NCBI GenBank assembly: GCA_030710605.1
Contig: CP092882.1
Location: forward strand, 20,718,446-20,782,445
Source of the DNA: Cordylochernes scorpioides
Taxonomy: Eukaryota > Arthropoda > Arachnida > Pseudoscorpiones > Chernetidae
Direction: 5' to 3'
Length of the DNA stretch: 64,000 nucleotides
The translations under genes and the position numbers were made by a program. Below the pieces are notes generated by a model, which was given only the letters and a program-made list of their open reading frames with translations, made no database searches and had not been told where the DNA came from. This document shows positions 24,001 through 36,000 of the stretch, one piece after another. The first letter of the stretch is position 1, and each line of letters starts with the position of its first letter.

Positions 24001-27000
24001 AAAGGACACCTCTCCCTATAAGACACTTTACTCTGCAATTAGGTGTTGTCCTTTACAGGAAGGTAGTTCTACTGTCTATATACCAGTAGCACATGTGACG
24101 GATAAACTACAATAAGAATATTTACACTATTTATTCACTTTACACTAAATCTAATCTGACACATGTGTCATTTTTTAATTTATAGCTTTTCAAAATAGAT
24201 ATATATTTGATAAGGCACAATTTGAATTATTCTATATACAGTTACGAGCGTCATTCCTCATCTCCTAATCAATCAGTCATCAGTTTTCATCTCTGTCACC
24301 GTTTGCTTTTTTTTTTTAATGGCGCCCTCCTATTGGTTGGCTACGGTCACGCCACCTTTGTAAGTGTAAAGTCAAACTGCTTTTCACGTGTGTAGACATG
24401 TGGTGTACTTACAGTAAAAGCAGTCGCCTACTTCTACCCACCATGATTATCATGATCTGTACCATGTGTACTAGGGATAAGCAAAAAAAAAAAACATTAA
24501 TTGACAAGCTGACGAATTGAGAAGATTTTAACTATTCTATCCCTTACCACCTACTATTGATTGCCTCTTTAATACTTTTAGTAAAATTAAATTATTAGAG
24601 CCAATTGCTGCCGAACCCTGTTATATAAAAACACATCATTTGTGGGATTAGCATTAAGATAAAACAATTAGGACTTTTTGATAAGGTACAATTTGGATTA
24701 TAGATTAGAACTACAATATAATAAGACCAAATCCAAATAAATTACTGTGTGTGATATTTCAGTAACAGCATTGTTACCGAAAGGTCACACTATTAATTTA
24801 TTTGGATTTGGTCTTATTACCTTGTAATTAGGACTTTAAAATTAGGATGTTTTAACCACATATATTACTGTTATAAAAAGAGGTTGTTATAATTATGTTC
24901 CATTGTATTATTATATTTTCTGAAAAATTGTAACAAAATCAATAGATCAAAGGTAAAACCAATATTAGGAAGGTTCATTAGTGGTGAACTCAAGGATTTT
25001 GCCAATCTACCAAATCTAAGCTACAATTATTGTATTGTTCAATCTGCTTATAGAGTCAAATGTCTGGATTCCTGGTGTTTAATGAAGCTTTAAAATCTTG
25101 AAGAAGGAGTAAAAGTTTACACTGACGAGTTTCTTTTATTACAGTTGTAAATTCGGCAAGCTTTCAGACTTTGACGTCCTTCGACAGGCAACTTTCCAAG
25201 AAACTGAAAGAAAAAAAATATATATATACAGGTAAATATTTACATAATTAGAACTTTTCTTAATGAAATAAATTATTATTATACAAAAATATTTTATTTG
25301 TTCTGAGGAAAGGATGACTGCCATTAAAATGTAAATTGTAGAAATAGTTGTCACATCGAGCACAGTTCTTCAGTTCAAAGGACAACACCTACAAAAGCTC
25401 ATCTTAGAACTAAGAGATACTTCGGCCAGAAAATGTTTATATTCTCTCGACGTTTCAACAAAAATCTTTTGTCCTCTCATCAGGAAAAAATAAAAAGTGA
25501 ATTATCTCTTAATTCTAAGAACTACGAATGCCGGCCAGGCAACCTAAATATTCATGATACAAAAGCCCTGTTGAGGTTAAAACACTAAAGACAACAAGAC
25601 CAAGTAAATACATAGTGTGTGACGTTTCGGCAACAGTGTTGTTACCATCATCAGACAAAAGACTGAATGAGAAAAAATATCACAGCATATTCTTAAATAG
25701 TATTGTAAACAAGATAGCAAATAAGAAGTTTTCCTTGAAAGTTACTGTTATCAAGTGTGAAAACAAGATAACAGATAAAAAGAAAATGGTTTTCAAAGAA
25801 AACTTCCTTACCTGCTATCATGTTTACACACCTGATAACTACTATTTAAGAACATGCTTTTCATTCATTTTGATGGTTACAACACTATTACCGAAATGTC
25901 ACAAACTATTAATTTATTTGAATTTGGTCTTATTACCTTGTATTTCTATAATCTATAATCCAATATAATGACCTTATCTGCTAGAACTATATGCTAGAAC
26001 ATTAATGGCAGCATCAGAATTGTGTGAATGTCACTTCGGCGGGAAGAGTCACAGACTGTGGACCACCTCTCTTCTCCTATCCAGCTTTTATGCTACACAG
26101 ACTACAGACAGCCCTACTGCTTGGAGTACAAGACTTCAGCCCTGCCCCTACTTCCTGACTCCCTGGAACTACCAGGTTCACCGCGGCAATCTGCCCTCCC
26201 CATGACTAGACTACTAGACTGTAGTTGTACAGCCCGGGTAGTTGGTGATTTATGCTCCAGGAGCCCAGGTTACCTCTATTTTCTTCCTCTCTCTGTCACT
26301 TACCAAGAAGGGCTTTGAGTTTCTTGCTAAGGGGTTCCTGTGGGATTTCCAGCTCTGCCTTCCTCTTCTGGGCTTGTTGCTCTCCCAGGGGGGCGGGTGC
26401 CTCTGGGACTGAGTCATCCAGCACCACTATGTCATCTGACCCAACTGTGGCCTTGTCCAGCTTCTGCTCAAAGCTCACTGCACACACACCCCATCTGACA
26501 CACAAGCCTTTAATTCAGACTTCTTATTCCTGGATTTTTACACCTGACACAATGTAATAATACCAAATCCAAATAAATGGATAGTGTGTGACGCTTCAGT
26601 AACAGTGTTGTTACCATCTTCAGATAAGAAGTTTAGTACTTTGTCTGGAGATGGTAACAACACTGTTACCAAAATGTCACACATTATTTATTTGGATTTG
26701 GTCTTATTACCTTGTGTTTATACTCAATAATCCAAATTGTGCTTTATCATTTTTACACCTGACAAATTAGACCAAGATGATTGGTATTAAGACTCCCTGA
26801 GCCCACATCAATTCCTGGATAGGGTAGCAGATCCACACCTATGGAATTGGAGACCACACAAATTGTACTTAAGATCAGGCGCATTTCAGGCCTAAAAATT
26901 CTCTGTAGCGAAGAGCCACCTCTCCCTTTGAAAATACTTTGCATTATAAAATGATATTTAGCTCCATCTATCTGTGTAAATTATTATAATTTCATAATGA

Positions 27001-30000
27001 ATTTAGTTTATTGCCTCAGTTCAGAATGTAATGGTGTCATAACACCATATGTCTGTGTGTATACAGTCAAACCTCTTTAAATGTAAAACCACGGAGGTTA
27101 GGTGCTTTCTGTTGAATTATATATAGTCAGTTTAATATGTTGGTGGGGATAGGAAAAATTCTAGTAAGTCATTGAGGCCTTACATGGCTGTATATTATAG
27201 TACAGTGGTACCTCGACATACAAGTTTAATTCGTTCCGCAACCTTGCTCGTATCTTGAATTACTCGTATATCGAAGCAAATTTCCCCATACAAAATTCCC
27301 ATTTAAAATCACAGATTAATATCTTCAACACTACCAAACCGAACTCGTATCTCGAATTTCGCTCGTAACTCAAAGCAAAAAATCACTTGCTCGTCGGCTC
27401 GTATCTCGAAAAACTCATATGTTGGGGCGCTCGTATGTCGAGGTACCACTGTATACTGTACAAGATAGGTGGTTCAGTAATTTGGGCAGTCTCAGTAATC
27501 AGTGGTAGTAAATGAAGGGCTGGACCTTTGAGAGAGGCTGCTGCTTATCGTAAAACAGCTTGAGGAGCATGGAATTTGCGAAATCTTTACACAAGGGAAT
27601 AAGAAACAACAATAGATGAAGGGCTGATTGCTTATAGAAGTTGCTCTGGGGATCTCAGTTCCTTTTAGGAATTTATAACAAGCAGAGAGTGGTGCTGAAC
27701 TCCAGTCATGAATAGAGAGAGAATCAACAGGAGGGTGGCTTGAAACCTGGCATTTGCTCTCTTAATAACACTTTGGCTCTGTAACTAGGTGTAGTCAAAG
27801 TGGTTCTCTGCTGTATAACTAAAAGTTATCTCAAAAGACTTTACACTGCAATGTAGAAGATTTTTTTTTAAAAAGGAGGGCAATTCTAACATCTAATTCC
27901 AGTCAGGGTTGATAGACATATATTTCAATGCTTGCTCTCCCAATGTTGCTTTTTAATGCAGAAAAACACTTGTCTACCAACACTCAATGTCTCCCCCTAA
28001 GGTTAATTCTTGAGTCCTAATTATCAGTAATTGAAATCAACTAATATGTGTATTTTTGTAGGTGAACTTAGGAGAACATATTGAATACATATTATTATAG
28101 TTAATTGGAACTACTTTTTACATTCCTAGCAATTTCTTTTTTTTTTTTTTTTTTTTTTTTTTGTTTATCCCTAGTACACGTGGTACAGGCCATGATAATC
28201 ATGGTGGGTAGTTAGCGACTGCTTTTACTGTAAGCGCACCACATGTTTACACATGTGAAAAGCAGTTCGACTTTGCACTTACAAATGTGCCAGAGCCCCG
28301 TTTGGTTACTTGCACTCGCTGGTGGGGTTGGACTTTTGCAAGAATCGGGGGCCATTGGAGCATTTTTTTTTTTTAAACAGAAAAAGTGCCCAATGCGGGA
28401 ATCGAACCCGGGTCCTAGTGGTCGAAAACCAAATGGTTTAACCAGCCTTCCACTGACCCCAACTTTTTTCTAATAGTTATAAAAGCTCCAATGGCCTTTG
28501 ATTATTGAAAAGGTCCAATCCCACCAGAGAGAGTGCAAGTAATCAAACAGGTCTGTGACATACATGTGAATGCAAAAGTCACGAATTTTCACATGTGTAG
28601 ACATTTGGTGGCAATTACAGAAGGAAGACCTGCAATAAACTGGCTAGAAGAGGTCAAGAAAGCTACCAGAAGGTCACTAGATGAGCTGTGAGTGATGTTC
28701 ACCAACAGATTAAGTTAGAAAATATTTGTAAGGTCGACCTGAAGGATGCTATCAACAAAGTTGGTGACTACTTATACTATAAATGCACCACGTATATATA
28801 CATATGAGGAGAAGGCAGTTTAACTTCTTGTATACTAAAGTATAAGGAAGTGTTCCAAGGGAGACTCAGCAATTTCTAATTAATAAGAGTTAAAGTATAT
28901 ACAGTAGAACACTAGACAGTTTTCCTCACCAAAATTACCAACTAGCTGCTCTCCGGACATTGTCTCTCTAAAGGCCACTTGGGCATGTGACTAGGTGAGA
29001 CCCCACTGTAGAGCAGGAATTGATATTGACTAGGGAAGGTAGCTGCAAACTTTATAAAATATATAAGAGAAACTAAACTGGTGAGCCAGTCTCTCCCATC
29101 GCAAGGAGGAAAATGTTCTATTTGAAAAAGTGCTAAATACTTAAGAATCCTGAATACAGTAGGGGTGTTAATGCCGTATATTTAGAATTCCCCTCAAAAA
29201 GATCAAAGGGACAACAAACTCCTCACCATTCTCCCCAGACTGGTGGGCTATGTGCTCCAGGATGTTCCAGAAGGCATTGGCCGGAGTGGTTCCGTGCCTC
29301 TCCCTCCACTGGAGCTCGTAGAGGAAGCCCTGGAGAGTGGCCAGCTTCAGGGCATTCACATTGAGGCCCTTGAACATGTTGCGGAGATGGGTGGAGAGGT
29401 AGGTGGTGATGGTGCGGGTGTGGGCGACCATGTGCTCCGGCCTCTTCACCGGCATGTGGCGGAACTCTGTGGCCTTCTGGAGCTCCAGGCTGGCAGAGAT
29501 CAGCGTACTGCCGGGCACCAGGTAGGGCAACATGATGGTGGCCTTGGACAGGGGGTTGTCATCGGGGTTGAGCAGGGTCACTGCTGCCAGTTGCACCCAG
29601 TGGGTGGTGCGGTCCAGGGCCCCAAAGATGTGGAACCTTCCCATCTTCACCAGCCCCACCTCCACCAGATGGCCCCGCCCCCCCAGGCGGGAGTTGGCCC
29701 CCCGGCACACCTCCTGGAAGCCCATCCAGAGTACCCGCACCTTGGTGTCTGAGAAGTAGCGAGCATCCAGCTTGGAGCAGTCAAGCTGGTGTTGCACAGC
29801 CCAGTAGTAGGCCATCTGAAGCAGCTGGTTTAGGGGGATGGTGGGGTAGCGGTCAAAAAACCTCAGGCGGGAGACTGCGCTGCGCTTGCGACAACGGTGG
29901 TTGCGGCACACCCACACTACCCTGTCCGTGGTCTGAACACTGGGGGTGAGTTCCAGGAAACCCATGGAACACCAGCGGCACAGTGGCTGGGCTCTGATCA

Positions 30001-33000
30001 GTCCCAGCTGGATGAACCAAGGAATAGGCTCGTTCAAGAACTGGGTAGTCCTTATCAGATACTGCTCTGCAACACCAGCGCAATGTGAGACATCACCTTG
30101 GAGGAGTCTTAGAGTGAAGTCCAAGTAGGATACACAGAGTTTCAATTTTTCAAATGCGCAACATTCAAGTAAAAAATTTCATATTTTTATAAATTAAGAA
30201 ATAACATCTTGAAAAACTTTAGGTTTAGCAAAGCAACAAATTAAGAAGACTAAGTGCATTTCAGTTTGAATCAGCAAGTGAAAACAATTAAGTGTGGATT
30301 TCAATTTTTAGATTTATCAAGGCAACCCAATGGAAAAAAACTTGTAAACAATTCATTTTTCAGATTCACCAAGTCAACACAATTAAGTGTGCATTTCAAT
30401 TTTTGGATTCACCAAGGCATCACAAAGAAAAAAAACATATATACAATTCAGTTTTTATAGATTAACCAAAGCAACACAAATAAGTGGAATTCAATTTTTA
30501 GACAGAAGGAATTTCTGTTTTATATCTGCAATTGATTTTTCATATTAAGATTTTAATCTCTTCTCTATTTAATCCTGCCCCCAATAAAGCATTCCAAGGA
30601 ATTCCATCCTTCTGTACTTACGAAGCTGCCGAGCCCGGAGATCCCACTGGGCCTGAGGTAGGGCTGAGCTAGGGCAGGAGAAGATCTGGATGAGCCGGCT
30701 GCAGCTGGGCTGGCTCCAATTCTTCTGCTGCTCAAACACCATTCCTTTGTCAACCTATGTGACATCTATGTATACAAAGTGGAACCATTCTATATACAGT
30801 TACGAGCGTCATGCGTCATCTCTGTCACCGTTTGCTTTTTCTTTGGAATGGCGCTCTCCTATTGGTTGGCTACGATGGCGCCGCCACTACGCGAGACACT
30901 TTGTTTTTGACTTTGCCCCCCCCACTCGTTTTTTGGGTTTTGTAACTATTGTGTTGGAGAGGGTCGCTCCTTAAATAAATGCATATATTAGTTAATAACT
31001 AAATGGAATCCTCTCTTTCTCAATTTATAATTGTAACAAATAGTATTTGAATCAAAACATTCAATCGGGTAAAACACGGGCGTTGCCCGGGTCATTCGGC
31101 TAGTTAAGTATAAAACAAAGAAGCCTTTTTCACTCAAAAGAAATGTGCTACAATTAACAGAATGGAAGAAAGAGAAAATATCAATGGTATTTACAGATAT
31201 GATTTTAATTATATCTAAAAAAAAAAAAGAGAGAGGGTTTTTTTTTTTTCACTTCTAATTCTAAGAATAATATTTTAGGATTCTTAGAAAACTATCTTCT
31301 TATCTGTTATCTTGTTTACACACTTGATTACAGTAACTATTTAAAACATGCTGTGTTATATTTTTTCATTCTAAACTGAGACGAAAAAATTAATTTCTCA
31401 TTCAGTCTTTTGTCTGATGATGGTAACAATGCTATTACCGAAACATCACACACTATTTGGATTTGGTCTTATTACCTTGTATTTATAATTTATAATCCAA
31501 ATTAAGCCTTATCAATGAGTACATTGCTTTCTTTTTCATATTGTATCAAAGTATTTATTATTTTTATTAACAGAGTGGTCATTTTTATGTTTATATTTTG
31601 CTACTCTGTAAATTTCCCTCGTGGCTTATCTTTTGTTTACCATTCATAGTTTGTCCTTGCCTGAAATAAATTGTTGTCAATTTTCCACGTGGCATTTTGG
31701 TGGAGATGCTGGGTAAGTTAGAAAAGACAAACTGAAGACCGCCGAGAAGAATTTGAAGCCATGGGTGCTGTGATCTACATTTTCGGAGTCTGACTCCAGG
31801 ATTCCTCCGCCATGCTAAAGCCAAGACTTCCCTCGAAGATGACGATGTCCCTATAGATGATACAATGACAAAGCTGCTCTTCACGCCGCAAGAAAAAGGA
31901 CGCAAAGGCACTAGGGACAAAGTTCCAAGACTTCGATGGAATCCTTGGCAGAAGCACGTCAGATCCATGTCAGTATCTACAATAATTGCAAGCTGTGGGT
32001 CACAGCTCCCATAGGCAAGAAGCTATGTAATAAAGTATTTATTATTTTTATTAACAGAGTAGTCATTTTTATGTTTATATTTTGCTACTCTGTAAATTTC
32101 CCTCGTGGCTTATCTTATGTTTACCATTCATAGTTTGTCCTTGCCTGAAATAAATTGTTGTCTCATCCTGAAGTTTTTGTCTTCCCTAATTTTCCACGTG
32201 GCAATATAATAAAGCAAACTTCCTTACTGCGATGAAAATATGAAGAAAACCTCAGTGGTGAACCCTCTTAATGATTTTGCAAGTTTAATCCACAATTTCA
32301 CTGTTTAGAGCTTTACTATTGTATTGGCTTATATATCCGATACTGGAGGGAGAATCTTGGTTATGGTTGATCTCAGGGGTCGGCAAACTTTTGGGTTGGA
32401 AGAATCAAAAATAACAAATTTCAAATCTTCAAAGTTTTTAAAGAGCCACAACATTTTTTTCTTGCCAACAATAAATAGTACTCGCATAAATAATATTTGC
32501 ATATTCTATATACAGTTACGAGCGTCATTCTTCATCTCTGTCACAGTTTGCTTTTTTTTGGAATGGCGCCCTCCTATTGGTTCGCTACGATGGCACCGCC
32601 AATGCGCGAGACACTTCTGTCACCGTTTGCTTTTGGTTCAGTGGTAGAATGCTCGCCTGCCACGCGGGGCGCCCCGGGTTCGATTCCCGGCCGATGCATT
32701 TTTTTTTTACAATTTTTAAAACTCATTTATATATTATAGTGGCGGGCGCCCTGGGTTCGATTCCCAGCCGATGCATTTTTTTTTTTTTTTACAATTTTTA
32801 AAACTCATTTATATATTATACAAGAATGACATCCACGGCGCCAATTTATAATTGTAACGAATAGTATTTTAATAAAAGCATTTAATCGGGTAAACCCCAG
32901 GCGTTGCCCGGGTCATTCGGCTAGTGGAACTATATAAAGAGCCACAGCTTCACATCCAAAGAGCCGCAGTTTGCCGACCCCTGCCATAGGTTAATATACA

Positions 33001-36000
33001 GTAGAGGGAATTTTGGTATTAACAAAGATCAATGACACCAACTATATCTCAGAATTCCCCCTACAGTATTGGATATAGAGGCAAAATCACCCAATACAAT
33101 TTTTGAACTCTGAAAAAAATTAGCACATGATAAAGCACAATTTGGATTATAGATACAAGAAAATAAGACCTAATCCAAAAAATTTAATAGTATGTGACGT
33201 TTCGGCAACAGCATTGTTACCATCATCGGACAAAAGAATAAATGAGAAAAAATATCACAGCAAGTTCTCATCAGCCGCAGTCCTTTATAATGTCTTAAAT
33301 AGTACTGTTATCAAGTGTGTAAACAACAGATAGGAAAAAATATTTTTTAAATTTCAGGTTGTCTTAAAAAAACTATTTTTTCTTATCTGTTATCTTGTTT
33401 GCACACTTGATAACAGTACTATTTAAGAACTTGCTGCGATATTTTTTCTCATTTATTCTTTTGTCTGATGATGGTAACAATGCTGTTGTCTATTAAATTA
33501 TTTAACAACAACAACAACAACAAAAACCTTTATTAAGACACTATTGTCTTACAAGGGGATTCCCCTAAAGGTTATATATGTACATGAGTGAGGAGGAAAA
33601 GCAATTTAGAGGGGAGGGGGAGCAATCAGCCGTTGTCTGTGGAGTTGAGCACCTCTTCTCTCATTCTATCAATCGCCTTGAAAAATTTAAAATATTTATA
33701 AACAAATGTTTTATCCAGCAGGAGAGCATTAAAGATTTTATATACATGTTGTTCATTGTAGTGAGCTAGTTCTGAAATTTCGCGAATTTCCAGTCTCTTT
33801 TCATGTAGGAATGGGCAATGGAATAGATAGTGGACCAAATTGTCTTGGATGCCAACATTGCAGAAGTAGCAATTTAAAGGGTCGCTGTTCCAAAATCCTG
33901 TGATATCCTCGCGGAAACTATTAAATTATTTGGATTGGGTGTTATTTTCTTGTATCTAAAAATTAGCACAGTTAATTAAATTGGTGAAACTGCTGGGTGG
34001 GTTCACCATTGATGGGCTATGCCTTCTTAATATATTATATATTTTTTCCATTGCAGAAAAGACTGCAAGAGGTTTATTTTATAAGAAAAAGAAAGTTTTG
34101 AGCAAAATAGTTTCATTTCTTGTAAATCAATGCTAATAGACACAATTTATAGAAATTCCAACTGTAGTGGCTTGGACACTCCTAAGACACCATTCTGCAC
34201 CCTACTTCAACTGGCTTGCCTTCTAATGTCCTACCAATGGAAAAGTTCAACAATCCAATACAGTACAACATACTTCATGAGAGGACAATTGCGCTAGAGA
34301 ACACTTCTCTACAAAAGGCAGTTTTCAATTGCAAAATTACCATTTTTACTATTTATCAAGTCCTGATAAGAAGATGCTTCTCTCTAAAGAACACTTTGGC
34401 TCTTTTACAGGGAGTTAGTTCTACTGTCCTATATCATTTATGTTAACCAGGTTTTCAGAGATTTGCAGAGTATTTTACATATAAATTAGTCAAATAAATA
34501 AAGGTCAAATTTAGTGTATAGATAAGAAGATTTACAAGGTAATAAGATCAAATAAAGTATCCTATTTGTGAAGTTTCTGTAAACATGATGAATTAAAGAA
34601 AATGTAGGTAAAACAACTCTATAAATATTATCACAGGTTTGTAGATTTTTAAAAAAGCATAAGATGTTGCAACAATTTAAATAAAGAGTTTCAGCATCTT
34701 AGTGTATTTTGTAACTCTATAAATAGTTGTACTAACCTCAGATGAGTTTCGATTGGATGCTGAGTCTTGAGAGAATGGGGATGCTGGGAAAACACATTAA
34801 TAAGTGATGTGAGGGGATAGATCACCACAACACACTTTTACCAGGTTTTTAATTAGGTTTCTAGGGATAAGTTTCTTGATTCAATTCTAAGTTACAGCAC
34901 CCTGTGTTCCCAGGTGGTCACCCTCCCAAGTACTGACCGGATCCGACATTGCTTAACTTCGGTGATCGGACGAGAACCGGTGTTTTCAACGTGGTATGAC
35001 CGGGAGTGTGACCACTTGGGAACGCAGGGTGGCTATTATCAATTCTAAGTTAAAACTAAATGTTTACTGTAAATTTTTTCGTGCCCCTGAAGCTTGTGTG
35101 ACAATTGGATTTCTTTCCACCCTGCTGGAAAGATGCTCGCTCTCTTGAGAAAATTGAGTGAGGTGGTGACCACCAGGTTACACTTGGCTTGGCTTTGTTG
35201 TAAGGTACAGCTTCGAAATAAATACAACCTGACTTGGGAGTTTTCATTTGATTTCAATCCAAAATGCACTCACAAGACAGGTTGAATAAAATCGGCTAAA
35301 ATAAACAAAACTATTCTTTCCTATACAAATTCAAGAAGACATTTCATATAGGATATTTAACACATTTTGGCTTTCTAAGTGAATGAGCTAAACAGGATCA
35401 AATGATAAAGCATAATTTAGATTATTGCTACAAGAAAATAACACCTAATCCAAATAAATTAATAGTGTGTGACGTTTCAGTAACAGCATTGTTATCATCA
35501 TCAGACAAAAGAATAAAAATATTATTATATCATTTATATTTTTTTGTCTGATGATGGTAACAAGGCTGTTACCGAAACGTCGTACACTATTAATTTATTT
35601 GGATTAGGTCTTATTTTCTTGTAGGGTCAGATGACTATGAAAACTATATTAATGGAAAACAAATGATTCCCAGTAAAAAAAATTGACTCCTTGGATAGAA
35701 AAACTCTCAAGACAGTTTACAGTAGCCTTTTTTTTTATATAGAATTTTGAAATGTCACTAGTGGTTTCTAAAGTTTTTTTTAGGGTGGAGCATTCAGACT
35801 GTCTAGCTAATCTTATAGAAGATTGTTATAAAACGGGAGGTGGGCAGTCACAGTCAAGGAGGGGGACTGCTATAACCACAGTGTGTCTAGTGTACTCACA
35901 GTACTCTGTGAAATGGGATTCCTGGGAGGTTGCAGAGGGCTGGACTAGGCTACTTTGATCCTGAACAACACATACTGTTAGAGAATGTTTGCACACACAG

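Noticed and set aside
25615-25968. Plus ORF of 117 codons
   Set aside because: Lies across the family C inverted repeat and its spacer; lysine-rich low-complexity translation, no homology.
28385-28460. Stand-alone tRNA gene (also at 36040 and 45120)
   Set aside because: These are tRNA-like heads of a SINE with shared body and A-tail, not genes.
29243-29752. Plus ORF of 169 codons opposite the Merlin-like exon
   Set aside because: Antisense shadow; no motif, while the minus strand has ordered domain motifs.
34897-35033. Functional 5S rRNA gene
   Set aside because: The 5' end is replaced by an inverted 3' end and the unit is bounded by target duplications, so it is a retroposon.
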